Shown here: piece after piece, positions 27,419 through 35,480 of the stretch
How positions within the stretch are numbered: the first letter of the stretch is position 1
How the letters are laid out: the number at the start of each line of letters is the position of its first letter
Assembly (NCBI RefSeq): GCF_018613605.1
Contig: NZ_JAGGPU010000004.1
Span: 62,001 to 126,000 of the forward strand
Reading direction: 5' to 3'
Length of the DNA: 64,000 nucleotides
From: Pedobacter sp. ISL-64
GTDB lineage: Bacteria; Bacteroidota; Bacteroidia; Sphingobacteriales; Sphingobacteriaceae
Position numbers and translations under genes: made by a program
The notes under the pieces: generated by a model
The model's input: only the letters and a program-made list of their open reading frames with translations
Told to the model about the DNA's origin: nothing
Database searches by the model: none

Positions 27419-27422
27419 CACC

Positions 27423-28013
27423 ATGAATAAAGTCGGGAAAGCTATTTTAAACTATTTGATTAAAGGTTTATTAATTGTTGTGCCCATTGCCGTAAGTATT
27501 TTTATTGTGGTTTGGGCAGTTACAACTGTAGATAGTTGGTTAAATGTAAACAATATTTTAGGCGTAAATCCAAGTACAGGCGAAAGCCGGAATATCCCTG
27601 GTTTAGGTTTGCTGACGGTTTTAGCCCTCATTTTACTAGCCGGTATCTTTGTAACCAATTTGGTAACCGAGCCCATGTACAATTGGTTTCAGCGGATTAT
27701 GCAGCGGTTACCCCTACTTAATTTTATCTATTCTTCTATAAAAGATTTAACAGAAGCTTTTGTAGGTGATGAGAAGAAATTTAACCACCCGGTGCTGGTA
27801 GAAGTGGAGGGAGGCCTAAAAAAGATCGGATTTTTAACGCAGAACGATCTGCATAAACTCAATCTGCCCGAAGAAGTAGCCGTATATTTTCCACTTTCTT
27901 ATTCTTTTGCAGGTCAGCTTTGCATTGTAAGAAGAGATAAGGTGACTGATTTGCATATGACAGCAGCTGATGCCATGAAACTGGTGGTTAGCGGTGGTGT
28001 AAGCGGACTTTAA
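27423..28013 (+). CDS. DUF502 family membrane protein
   Basis: 196-aa inner-membrane protein of the DUF502 family, function unknown (plant relatives are the COV proteins). It has two transmembrane helices, residues about 10-35 (LIKGLLIVVPIAVSIFIVVW) and 58-80. The conserved motif PLLNFIYSSIKDLTEAFVGD follows, then a cytoplasmic beta-rich domain ending in VVSGGVSGL. It is followed after 10 bp by an arsenate reductase-like gene and may share its transcript. Confidence 0.88.
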   Translation: MNKVGKAILNYLIKGLLIVVPIAVSIFIVVWAVTTVDSWLNVNNILGVNPSTGESRNIPGLGLLTVLALILLAGIFVTNLVTEPMYNWFQRIMQRLPLLNFIYSSIKDLTEAFVGDEKKFNHPVLVEVEGGLKKIGFLTQNDLHKLNLPEEVAVYFPLSYSFAGQLCIVRRDKVTDLHMTAADAMKLVVSGGVSGL

Positions 28014-28023
28014 ACATTTCTAA

Positions 28024-28368
28024 ATGATTACGATTTATCACAATAACAGATGTACTAAAAGCCGTTGTGCTTTAGATGAACTCGAAAAAAGCGGAAAAGA
28101 TTTCGAGGTGGTTTATTATCTGGAAACTCCACCAAACAAATCCGAACTACAATCTATTATTCAAAAACTGGGTATTAAACCATTGGGATTGATCCGTAAA
28201 GGTGAAAAGGTTTTTACTGAAAATTATAAAGGAAAAATCTTGACTGATGAAGAATGGATTGATGCCATGGTTGCACATCCAATTTTAATTGAAAGACCGA
28301 TTATCATCTCAGGAGATAAAGCTGTAATTGCCAGGCCAACCGAAAAAATAAAAGAGATTTTGGGATAA
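28024..28368 (+). CDS. Arsenate reductase-like (ArsC/Spx family) protein
   Basis: Thioredoxin-fold protein of 114 aa. The active Cys10 lies in YHNNRCTKSRCAL and the family Arg in RPIIISGDKAVIARP, with a normal overall length. Glutaredoxin-linked ArsC enzymes reduce arsenate, but this form (ArsC/YffB type) occurs widely without ars genes, so arsenic resistance is not implied. No arsenical pump or regulator is nearby. It follows the DUF502 gene by 10 bp. Confidence 0.85.
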   Translation: MITIYHNNRCTKSRCALDELEKSGKDFEVVYYLETPPNKSELQSIIQKLGIKPLGLIRKGEKVFTENYKGKILTDEEWIDAMVAHPILIERPIIISGDKAVIARPTEKIKEILG

Positions 28369-28374
28369 TCCAAT

Positions 28375-28503
28375 CGTCATTTCGAGCGGAGTGTAACGCA
28401 GTCGAGAACCCGAAGGCTCAGCGAAGCTAAATCTATCTCGAGAGTACCTGGGATGTAGATCTCTCTCCCGAAAGTTCGGGACTGCGCTTCAGTCGAGATG
28501 ACG
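28375..28503. repeat. REP-like element, 'CGTCATTTCGA' family, copy 2
   Basis: CGTCATTTCGAGCGGAGTG at the left, TCGAGATGACG at the right, inner palindrome CCCGAAAGTTCGGG. It lies just after the arsC-like gene. Confidence 0.8.
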
Positions 28504-28753
28504 GATCTTTTATATAATTAAAAAATGCTAAATCTAGGCGTAGTGTCCCGCTACGGCATAAAATACTTCTTTCTTATTTGGTACGTCACCCTGAATTTAT
28601 TTCAGGGTCTTATTTGAAGAATAGATGCTAACTCTAGTCGTAGCGTCTCGCTACGACATAAAATAGTTCTGTAATGCTAAGTTAATTTTCTATGTCTTAG
28701 CGAGACGCTAAGACCAGATTGTTCGTTTTGTGGTTATATCTGATGACTGCCTG

Positions 28754-28852
28754 CACACAATAGCCCTGATGGAAATGGAAATCCCTTTTGGGTGTTGGCA
28801 GTTGTTTATATGGAATAATTCCCAAAAGGATTGGAATGTACAGCAGGACCGG
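28754..28852. ncRNA. Candidate structured non-coding element
   Basis: ATCCCTTTTGGG (28781-28792) pairs with CCCAAAAGGAT (28821-28831); outer parts AGCCCTGATGGAA and CAGCAGGACC add a weaker stem. The layout AGCCCTGAT...ATCC...GGAT...AGCAGGA recalls a short sequence I remember as frequent between Bacteroidota genes; from memory only, with no database check. It could be an RNA or a mobile repeat. Confidence 0.4.
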
Positions 28853-28930
28853 AACCTTCCCATTGATTACGGGTGTTAGCGCTTCAAAAGAATGCTTTGC
28901 TATGAAAAGTTTGAAAATGGCGGAATTAGC

Positions 28931-29425
28931 CTAAAAAATATTCTTGAAACTAAACAGAAAGAATACTACAATGATAAAGCCAACAAGAAGCCTCGAATAG
29001 TATTCCCTGATAAAAAGCCCGCATAAAATCAGTTTATCGTCGTTTACATTGCTATGTAACATGCCATTTCCGCTTGAAGCATTGAATAAAATCTGTTTAT
29101 CCTGATGGTCGTTTAACGACCACCGGCTTAACCAGCTGTTTTGAAAGCTCCAGTCAAAAGTATCGCCAGAGGCAAATAAAATTTTTGCTTTAAAACGAAG
29201 CCAGTCATAAGTAATTATGGCTAAAACCTCATTCTGATTGTTCAGTAATTTAGTTTCAGGTTTAGAAAATCCTTCACTTTTTAACAGGTAAATACCTGCC
29301 TGGGTAGTGGCTATTGCCGAATTTTTCCACGAACTAAAATTCAGCGAAAATTTTAATAGTCCGTTGTTAAATACCTGATAATTGCTATCAAATAAACCTT
29401 TTCTCCAATTTAATACCTGTTCCAT
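28931..29425 (-). CDS. Hypothetical protein with C-terminal membrane anchor, paralogue of next gene
   Basis: 164 aa. A beta-rich domain with regularly spaced Trp residues (LNWRKGLF, FSSWKNSA, TYDWLRFKAKI, WSFQNSWLSRWSL) precedes a hydrophobic C-terminal helix (LLVGFIIVVFFLFSF). The pattern recalls the tubby C-terminal/LURP-one fold, which I propose with low confidence. It is clearly related to the protein at 29451-29951 and lies 25 bp after it on the same strand, so the pair arose by tandem duplication. Function unknown. Confidence 0.65.
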   Translation of the reverse strand: MEQVLNWRKGLFDSNYQVFNNGLLKFSLNFSSWKNSAIATTQAGIYLLKSEGFSKPETKLLNNQNEVLAIITYDWLRFKAKILFASGDTFDWSFQNSWLSRWSLNDHQDKQILFNASSGNGMLHSNVNDDKLILCGLFIREYYSRLLVGFIIVVFFLFSFKNIF

Positions 29426-29450
29426 CTCACAAAAGGATTTAATTTCACTA

Positions 29451-29951
29451 CTAATGGCGCATTGTTGATATCACTATGATTGGCATGAAGCAGGCAATAA
29501 GTGTAACTACCCGTTTGTTGTAAATATGCTTAATAAACAAACCTGCTACAATCAATAATTCATTGTCTGTATCCGACGATATTGCACCGCTATAGCTGCT
29601 TGCGTTATACGTGATGTGCTCGTTGTTATAATTGCTTACTGTGAACTGCGATTTCCATATTCCGGTTGATGTCCATTCGTACCGTTCGCCGGATTTTAAG
29701 CTGATTACGGCTTTTGATTTCCAGCTGTCGTAAGTAATCACCGCAACCAGGTCATTTGTTTTTCGGTCGATTACATTAGTTCTCGATTGCCAAAACCCCA
29801 CATTGGAGAAGAAATAATTTTTGTCATCAAATACGCCCTCTGCATCACTTCTCCAGCTTCCAAAAGAGATCATTCCCTTCTGAATACCATCTACAAAGAG
29901 TTGAAAGTCCCCGCTCAACCAATTACTTCTCCAATTGATAAATTTCGCCAT
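29451..29951 (-). CDS. Hypothetical protein with C-terminal membrane anchor (tubby-like pattern)
   Basis: 166 aa, first gene of the paralogous pair. It shares INWRSNWLSGDFQLF, ISFGSWRSDA, ITYDSWKSKAVISLKSG and LLIVAGLFIKHIY with its neighbour, then ends in a hydrophobic helix. The strand-turn pattern with a Trp in each repeat resembles tubby-like/LURP-one domains. The tail anchor suggests it sits on the inner membrane facing the cytoplasm. Function unknown. Confidence 0.65.
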   Translation of the reverse strand: MAKFINWRSNWLSGDFQLFVDGIQKGMISFGSWRSDAEGVFDDKNYFFSNVGFWQSRTNVIDRKTNDLVAVITYDSWKSKAVISLKSGERYEWTSTGIWKSQFTVSNYNNEHITYNASSYSGAISSDTDNELLIVAGLFIKHIYNKRVVTLIACFMPIIVISTMRH

Positions 29952-30011
29952 TTCAATTACGTTTTATTTTAGATAGCAGTTTTCTCCAGTTGTTACAATA
30001 AATGAAGACAT

Positions 30012-30044
30012 AAAAAAAGTGCTTATTGTTTGTAAGCACTTTTT
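30012..30044. terminator. Bidirectional Rho-independent terminator
   Basis: AAAGTGCTTA and TAAGCACTTT form the stem around TTGTTTG, with A and T tracts outside. It lies between the start of the tandem pair and the end of the LOG-family gene. Confidence 0.85.
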
Positions 30045-30184
30045 CAGTTTCCAGTTTGCAATTTTCAGTTAACCGATTAGCTAGTTTACAATTTTCAGTT
30101 TTCAATTAACCGATTTAAACAATTAACCAGTTAACCATCTTGAACTGACTAATGGACCAATGGCAAATGAACCATTGAACCAGC

Positions 30185-30892
30185 CTAAAAATTCGGTTTG
30201 AGTACATATTTATCGTAGAAACGGAAAATATGCTCTGCAGCTTCTTCTGCGGTATCTACCAACCTGAAAAGGTTTAAATCTTCCTCGTGGATATTGTGTT
30301 CCTTCTGCAACATCGTTCCTTTAATCCAATCAATTAATCCACCCCAATAATCAACACCCACCAATACGATTGGGAAACGTGCAATTTTTCCGGTCTGGAT
30401 TAAGGTTAAAGCTTCAAAAAGTTCATCCATGGTACCAAAACCACCTGGTAAAACCACAAAACCCTGACTATATTTCATGAACATTACTTTGCGCACAAAG
30501 AAATAATCAAACTCCAGCAATTTATTATGATCGATATATTTATTGTGGAACTGCTCAAAAGGCAACTCGATGTTTAAACCTACCGATTTACCCCCATTGG
30601 TGTGGGCGCCTTTATTACCGGCCTCCATAATACCAGGACCACCGCCAGTGATTACACCATAACCACGATCGGTTAATAATTTACCGCACTGCTCTGCCAA
30701 TTGATAATATCTATGTGTTTGAGCTGTACGGGCCGAACCATAAATGGTAACACATGGGCCAATTTTAGCCAGTTTTTCAAAACCGTCTACAAATTCGGCC
30801 ATGATTTTAAAAATTTGCCAAGAGTCTGTTACTTTAATTTCTTGCCAGTCTTTGTTTTCAAAAGCGCTTCTAATTTTTTCTTCACTCGTCAT
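30185..30892 (-). CDS. LOG family protein (TIGR00730-type nucleotide phosphoribohydrolase)
   Basis: Rossmann-fold enzyme, 235 aa. Both LOG signatures are present: GGGPGIMEAGNKGA and PGGFGTMDELFEALTLIQ, the second carrying the catalytic Glu. Characterised relatives release the base from cytokinin riboside monophosphate or related nucleotides, and old annotations as lysine decarboxylase are wrong. It starts 17 bp after the sodium:solute symporter stop, so it is the second gene of that operon. Confidence 0.9.
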   Translation of the reverse strand: MTSEEKIRSAFENKDWQEIKVTDSWQIFKIMAEFVDGFEKLAKIGPCVTIYGSARTAQTHRYYQLAEQCGKLLTDRGYGVITGGGPGIMEAGNKGAHTNGGKSVGLNIELPFEQFHNKYIDHNKLLEFDYFFVRKVMFMKYSQGFVVLPGGFGTMDELFEALTLIQTGKIARFPIVLVGVDYWGGLIDWIKGTMLQKEHNIHEEDLNLFRLVDTAEEAAEHIFRFYDKYVLKPNF

Positions 30893-30909
30893 ATACTGTT
30901 ATTCTAATA

Positions 30910-32418
30910 TTAAAATCTAGTTTGCGCATCAGTCTTTTTACTGATGAACAACAAGCCTATAAATGTGATTAAACCGTTAATTAAAATCAGTTCAACACTA
31001 AAAACGTAACCGCCCAATAAAGTGGTAGAATACGTGGAAAGCAAGTAACATAAAAAAGGTGATAATAAGCAAACTATTGGCACTAATTTATCGTGAAGAC
31101 CACGTTTTTTTACAAATAATCCAAAACTATATAATCCTAAAAGCGGCCCGTAGGTATAAGAGGCAATGGTAAAAATTAAGCTTACTACTGATGAGCTGTT
31201 CAATGCATTGATAACGATGATCACCAAAAACATCAGAATAGAAAATGCTACGTGTACAGTATGGCGCTTTTTTACGGCGTCTTTGGCATTTACATTTTCG
31301 GCCTTGGCCATGCCTAAAAAGTCGACACAAAAGGATGTGGTTAAAGCTGTAAGTGCCGAGTCGGTAGTGGCAAAAGTTGCTGCGGTTAGGCCCAGCATGA
31401 ATATAATTGCGGGTACAGCGCCAAGGTTGTTTAAAGCAATTTCAGGGAACAATAAATCTGTTCTTGGTTTCCCGGTAATATGATCCAGTGGAATATCGAT
31501 GCCGTTTTTCGCTGCAAAAATGTATAACAAGGCGCCTACACTCAAAAAGAAAACATTCAGGATTACGAATACTCCTGTAAAAGTAAACATGTTTTTTTGT
31601 GCCTCTTTGATGGTGCCCATGCTCAGGTTTTTCTGCATCAGATCCTGATCTAAGCCCGTCATGGCGATGGTAACGAAAATACCGCCGATAAACTGTTTGC
31701 TGAAGTAGAATTTGTTGGTCAGGAAATCATCCAAGAAGAATATTTTCGAGTAACTGCTGGTTTTTATGGTCTCGAATGCCTGTGGAATATTGAAATCAAG
31801 ACTGTTGCAAATAAAATAAATAGTCAGAAAAACCGAAAGCACCAGGAAAAAAGTTTGCAGTGTATCGGTAATGATAATGGTTTTTAAGCCACCTTTAAAG
31901 GTGTACGACCAGATCAGTGCCAACGAAATTAAAACCGTTAACCAGAACGGAACGCCATAATTGTCGAATATAAAACGCTGTAAAACAATCACTACGAGGT
32001 ATAGTCTTGTTGCTGACCCCAAAGTGCGGCTCAATAAAAATATCGATGCTGCCGTTTTGTAACTGTAATGACCTAACCTCTTTTCGATGTAGCTATAAAT
32101 GGATGTTAAATTCATCCGGTAATAAAGTGGAAGCAGAACTGTGGCGATAATGATAAAACCAACCGCATTGCCCAGAACGAACTGGAAATATTGAAACTGG
32201 TTTCCGCTTGGTGCGCCAACCTCTCCTGGCACGGATATAAAAGTAACGCCCGAAAGTGCGGTGCCTATCATCCCAAAGGCAACCAGGTACCATTTAGAAT
32301 TCCGGTTGGCGATAAAGAAAGTAGAATTATCAGATGATTTTTTTGAGGTTACGAATGAAATAATAATCAGCAGTAAAAAATAACCGATCAGAAAACATAA
32401 GAGAATGGTTGGAGACAT
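30910..32418 (-). CDS. Sodium:solute symporter (SSS family)
   Basis: Inner-membrane Na+-coupled transporter, 502 aa, about 13 helices. Family features include the unwound first helix region near GMIGTALSGVTFISVPGEVG, the SRTLGSATRLY segment and GLTAATFATTDSALTALTTS, whose Ser/Thr residues contribute to the sodium site. The substrate is not predictable; sugars, amino acids, sialic acid and pantothenate are all used by relatives. It is co-transcribed with the LOG gene downstream. Confidence 0.9.
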   Translation of the reverse strand: MSPTILLCFLIGYFLLLIIISFVTSKKSSDNSTFFIANRNSKWYLVAFGMIGTALSGVTFISVPGEVGAPSGNQFQYFQFVLGNAVGFIIIATVLLPLYYRMNLTSIYSYIEKRLGHYSYKTAASIFLLSRTLGSATRLYLVVIVLQRFIFDNYGVPFWLTVLISLALIWSYTFKGGLKTIIITDTLQTFFLVLSVFLTIYFICNSLDFNIPQAFETIKTSSYSKIFFLDDFLTNKFYFSKQFIGGIFVTIAMTGLDQDLMQKNLSMGTIKEAQKNMFTFTGVFVILNVFFLSVGALLYIFAAKNGIDIPLDHITGKPRTDLLFPEIALNNLGAVPAIIFMLGLTAATFATTDSALTALTTSFCVDFLGMAKAENVNAKDAVKKRHTVHVAFSILMFLVIIVINALNSSSVVSLIFTIASYTYGPLLGLYSFGLFVKKRGLHDKLVPIVCLLSPFLCYLLSTYSTTLLGGYVFSVELILINGLITFIGLLFISKKTDAQTRF

Positions 32419-32613
32419 AGTTTTGTGTTAAGCTGATAAATGTAAAGAAAAGTATCAAATCAAGCAATATTGTTGAGTCTGAAGTCGGGTAGAGAGTCCG
32501 AAGTCCGGGGTCCGAAGTCCAGAGAGAAATCAAGTCCCCCTTCTAAAGGGGGTAGGGGGATGAAAATTCGACCTGTCAATATCCAATTTACTTTACCAAT
32601 GAACCAATGACTA

Positions 32614-32644
32614 TTGAACTAACAAACCATTTTACCTATTTTTG
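32614..32644 (+). promoter_or_regulatory. Promoter of recR (TTG-N20-TATTTTTG)
   Basis: TTG at 32614-32616, a 20-bp spacer and TATTTTTG at 32637-32644 match the Bacteroidota consensus. The ATG is 4 bp after the -7 box, so transcripts should begin at or next to the start codon. Confidence 0.65.
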
Positions 32645-32648
32645 TAAT

Positions 32649-33266
32649 ATGAATTTTTCATCCAAGCTGCTCGAAGATGCGGTAAACGAATTCTCGAAAC
32701 TTCCTGGTGTAGGGCAAAAAACAGCTTTACGTTTGGTATTACATCTTTTAAACAAAGAGCAGGAGGAGGTAAACCAGTTTGGCAATACTTTTATAAAACT
32801 TAAGCAGCATATTAAACATTGCAGCACTTGCCATAACATTTCCGATTATGTGGTATGTGAGATCTGTACTTCGCCAAAACGCGATAAAGAAACCATTTGT
32901 GTGGTTGAAGATACCCGCGATGTAATGGCAATTGAAAATACCGGTCAATATTTTGGGGTTTACCATGTTTTGGGAGGCTTAATTTCTCCGATGGACGGCG
33001 TTGGTCCTTCCGACCTGTTTATTGATGGACTAGTAGCCAGAATGGCAGCAGGAGGGATTAAAGAGGTAATTTTAGCATTGAGTCCGAATATGGAGGGCGA
33101 TACCACATTGTTTTACCTGTACAAAAGATTAAAGGAGTTTAATGTTCCGGTAACGACCATTGCACGAGGGATTGCTTTTGGTGGTGAGCTGGAATATACT
33201 GATGAAATTACATTGGGTAGATCGATTGTAACCCGCGTGCCTTACGAAACTGCAATGATGAAATAA
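32649..33266 (+). CDS. recR: Recombination protein RecR
   Basis: RecFOR-pathway DNA clamp for gap repair, 205 aa. The ATG at 32649 ([12 protein letters not shown]) is chosen over an upstream in-frame ATG because it agrees with family length and lies after the promoter. HhH region [12 protein letters not shown], zinc finger [16 protein letters not shown], then the Toprim domain [13 protein letters not shown] and the C-terminal [20 protein letters not shown]. It overlaps the next gene by 1 bp (TAATG). Confidence 0.95.
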   Translation: MNFSSKLLEDAVNEFSKLPGVGQKTALRLVLHLLNKEQEEVNQFGNTFIKLKQHIKHCSTCHNISDYVVCEICTSPKRDKETICVVEDTRDVMAIENTGQYFGVYHVLGGLISPMDGVGPSDLFIDGLVARMAAGGIKEVILALSPNMEGDTTLFYLYKRLKEFNVPVTTIARGIAFGGELEYTDEITLGRSIVTRVPYETAMMK

Positions 33267-34003
33267 TGGTAAAGCATCTTTTCGTTTTCTTAGCCCTGGT
33301 TTTATCAGGATTATTCGCCAAAGCGCAGGTTAAGATCCACTCCCATAATGATTATACCCACGAAAAACCTTTTATTGATGCGGTTAATAATCGCGTTTTC
33401 TCTATTGAAGCCGATGTTTTTGTAGTTGGCAATTCGTTAATGGTGGCGCATAGTAAAAAAGAAATCAAAGCGGGTAATACATTAGCGCAATTGTATTTAA
33501 AACAGATTAAAGCCTTGTCGGCTGAAAAGGAATATTATACTTTCCAATTGATGATCGATGTTAAAGGTGACTGGGATTCGACATATCACTTGTTGCGGAA
33601 AAATCTGAAAAAATACCAGAAATACTTTGGCAGGCAGGGAAGTAATACCGTTGTTGTGATTAGCGGCAACCGACCTGCTGCAAATACATTTCATAAATAT
33701 ACTCACCTGTTTTTTGATGGCTTACCAAATGTAAACTATAGCCCGGAAGACCTGAAGAAAATAACCATGATCAGCGATAATTTTGCCACTTATTCTAAAT
33801 GGAAAGGTATTGGTGAAATTTCAGAAGCTGATAAAGCTAAATTGACAGAACTGATTAACAACGCACACAAATTAGGCAAATCCTTTCGTTTTTGGGGCGC
33901 ACCTGATAATCAGGCTTGCTGGAAGTTACTATATGACTTAGGTGCAGATATTATTAACACAGACAAAGTTACGGAAGCAACAAACTACTTTAAAATAAAC
34001 TAA
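33266..34003 (+). CDS. Exported PI-PLC/GDPD-superfamily phosphodiesterase-like protein
   Basis: 245 aa. Signal peptide (LALVLSGLFAKAQ), then the HSHNDY motif that opens the TIM-barrel active site of PI-PLC/glycerophosphodiesterase-like proteins (Aim6-type). IEADVFVV supplies the metal-binding Glu/Asp pair and LMVAHSKKEI the second His; RFWGAPD and GADIINTD mark the last strands. Likely periplasmic; the substrate is unknown. Translationally coupled to recR by a 1-bp overlap, though functionally unrelated. Confidence 0.8.
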   Translation: MVKHLFVFLALVLSGLFAKAQVKIHSHNDYTHEKPFIDAVNNRVFSIEADVFVVGNSLMVAHSKKEIKAGNTLAQLYLKQIKALSAEKEYYTFQLMIDVKGDWDSTYHLLRKNLKKYQKYFGRQGSNTVVVISGNRPAANTFHKYTHLFFDGLPNVNYSPEDLKKITMISDNFATYSKWKGIGEISEADKAKLTELINNAHKLGKSFRFWGAPDNQACWKLLYDLGADIINTDKVTEATNYFKIN

Positions 34004-34051
34004 AAGCAGTATCCAGTCTTGATACTTGATACTCAAATCTTGATACTACAC

Positions 34052-34870
34052 ATGAACCTAAAAAATAAAGTAATCATCATCACTGGTGCATCGAGCGGAA
34101 TCGGAAAAGCTTGTGCGGAAGAATTTGCTAAACGTGGTGCCAATTTGGTTTTAGCCGCACGCCAATACGTAACCCTATGCGAAATTACCGCCGATCTGGA
34201 GAAAAGATATGACATTAGAGCTGTAGCTGTTCAGGCCGATGTAAGTAAAGAAGCAGATTGCGAACTGATTATCAAGCAAGCTTTGGTATCTTTTCAAAAG
34301 ATTGATATTCTGGTAAATAATGCCGGATTATCCATGCGTGCCCTGTTTAACGATCTGGATTTATCGGTGCTTAAAAACCTGATGGATGTGAACTTTTGGG
34401 GGACGGTTTATTGCACCAAATATGCTTTGCCAGAGATTTTAAAAACCAAAGGAACCGTAGTGGGTATATCATCAATTGCAGGTTACCGTGGTTTGCCGGG
34501 CAGAACAGGTTATTCGGCCTCTAAATTTGCAATGAATGGTTTTATGGAATCTTTACGCACCGAACTTTTAAAAACAGGTGTAAATGTGCTTTTGGCTTGC
34601 CCAGGTTTTACAGCTTCCAACATCCGCGTAACGGCCTTGTCGAAAGATGGTGCTGCACATGGCGAAACCAGCATGGATGAAGGGAAAATGATGACATCGG
34701 AGGAAGTAGCGCGCATTATTGCCGACGGTATCGAAAAACGTAAACGTACCTTAATCATGACCGGGCAAGGGAAATTAGCCGTTTGGATGAATAAACTCTT
34801 CCCAGCTTTTGTAGACAAAAAGGTTTTTGATCTGTTTGCTAAAGAAAAGAATCCGTTGATAAAAGGGTAG
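34052..34870 (+). CDS. Short-chain dehydrogenase/reductase (SDR)
   Basis: NAD(P)-dependent oxidoreductase of the classical SDR family, 272 aa. The ATG at 34052 (MNLKNKVIIITG) is preferred; the upstream in-frame ATG adds residues from a repeat-like spacer. Cofactor loop TGASSGIGKA, NNAGLSM, the catalytic Ser in SSIAGYRGLPG and the YSASKFA Tyr/Lys pair are intact. An Arg after the second strand (LAARQY) favours NADPH. Substrate unknown. It lies 48 bp after the PI-PLC-like gene. Confidence 0.9.
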   Translation: MNLKNKVIIITGASSGIGKACAEEFAKRGANLVLAARQYVTLCEITADLEKRYDIRAVAVQADVSKEADCELIIKQALVSFQKIDILVNNAGLSMRALFNDLDLSVLKNLMDVNFWGTVYCTKYALPEILKTKGTVVGISSIAGYRGLPGRTGYSASKFAMNGFMESLRTELLKTGVNVLLACPGFTASNIRVTALSKDGAAHGETSMDEGKMMTSEEVARIIADGIEKRKRTLIMTGQGKLAVWMNKLFPAFVDKKVFDLFAKEKNPLIKG

Positions 34871-35044
34871 AAGGTGTAAGGCTTAGGGTTTAAGGTAAAT
34901 GGGGATAGCGGATAGGGTTTAGCGTTTAGGTTGCGGGGTTAAGTTAGCTGTTTAAGCTAATTAATTGTCAGGCTGAGGGTAATTTATTTTATAAAATCAA
35001 TATGAGTGACAGATGGATAAAGCAGGTGAAGGGGCTTGAAATAT

Positions 35045-35140
35045 CGTCATTTCGACCGCAGTGGAGAAATCTTTTAAATTTGATTTCAATAACTTAGTAC
35101 AAAGATCTCTCCATTTCGCTACGCTACAGTCGAGATGACG
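35045..35140. repeat. REP-like element, 'CGTCATTTCGA' family, copy 3
   Basis: CGTCATTTCGACCGCAGTGG at the left and TCGAGATGACG at the right with AAAGATCTCTCC inside. Confidence 0.8.
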
Positions 35141-35247
35141 ACCATTCTATTGGAGCTTATCAATGGTAGCGGAGTCGAAGACCCTTAACTCTGAGTTTAC
35201 TTAGATTTATACAAGGAGCTCGTGGATTTTACAGGTCGCTGAAACAC

Positions 35248-35350
35248 CCCGTCCTGCGGACACCCCCGCTGAAAGAGGGGAATGCAAATCGCATAGAGAC
35301 GATGAGGGGTAATTCCCCTCCTCTGGAGGGGTGCCTGAAAGGCGGGGTGG
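35248..35350. repeat. C/G-rich intergenic repeat
   Basis: ACACCCCGTCCTGCGG and, 75 bp on, GGGGTGCCTGAAAGGCGGGG with CCCCTCCTCTGGAGGGG between. Related C/G runs occur at 32535-32560 and 48183-48303. Confidence 0.6.
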
Positions 35351-35377
35351 TCATATTTAGCACAGACCAGACTGCCC

Positions 35378-35445
35378 TAAACCCGGTAGTAGCGAACATC
35401 CCGATCCTTCAATCGGGATGTTCGCGCAACCGATTATCACTATCA
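35378..35445. repeat. Diverged relative of the 128-bp repeat
   Basis: Shares AAACCCGGTAGTAGCG and a CCGATTATCACTA end with the repeats at 1376 and 1664, but its palindromic centre is GAACATCCCGAT/ATCGGGATGTTC. Confidence 0.6.
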
Positions 35446-35480
35446 TTGCTTTTCAAAAAATCGAAAATGAAAATTAGGCC

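Larger units (their letters stand above)
26992..27422. other. Intergenic region with tandem repeats
   Basis: Four tandem units occupy 26998-27195; from 27258 onward inverted relatives (GAACCAATG, ATGAACCATTGAAC) appear. A -7 box for the DUF502 gene is at 27411. No gene. Confidence 0.7.
28369..28930. other. Repeat-rich intergenic region
   Basis: Holds a REP-like element (28375-28503), two inverted repeats based on GTAGCGTCTCGCTACG and TTAGCGAGACGCTAAG (about 28530-28720), and a structured element at 28754-28852. No gene. Confidence 0.7.
34871..35480. other. Repeat-rich intergenic region
   Basis: 610 bp with no convincing gene. It contains a REP-like element (35045-35140), a C/G-rich repeat (35248-35350) and a relative of the 128-bp repeat (35378-35445). 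A small open frame at 35302-35517 lies wholly within these repeats and is rejected. Confidence 0.7.

Noticed and set aside
28024..28368. Arsenic-resistance operon
   Set aside because: Only the ArsC-like gene is present; no arsB/acr3, arsR or other partner is nearby.
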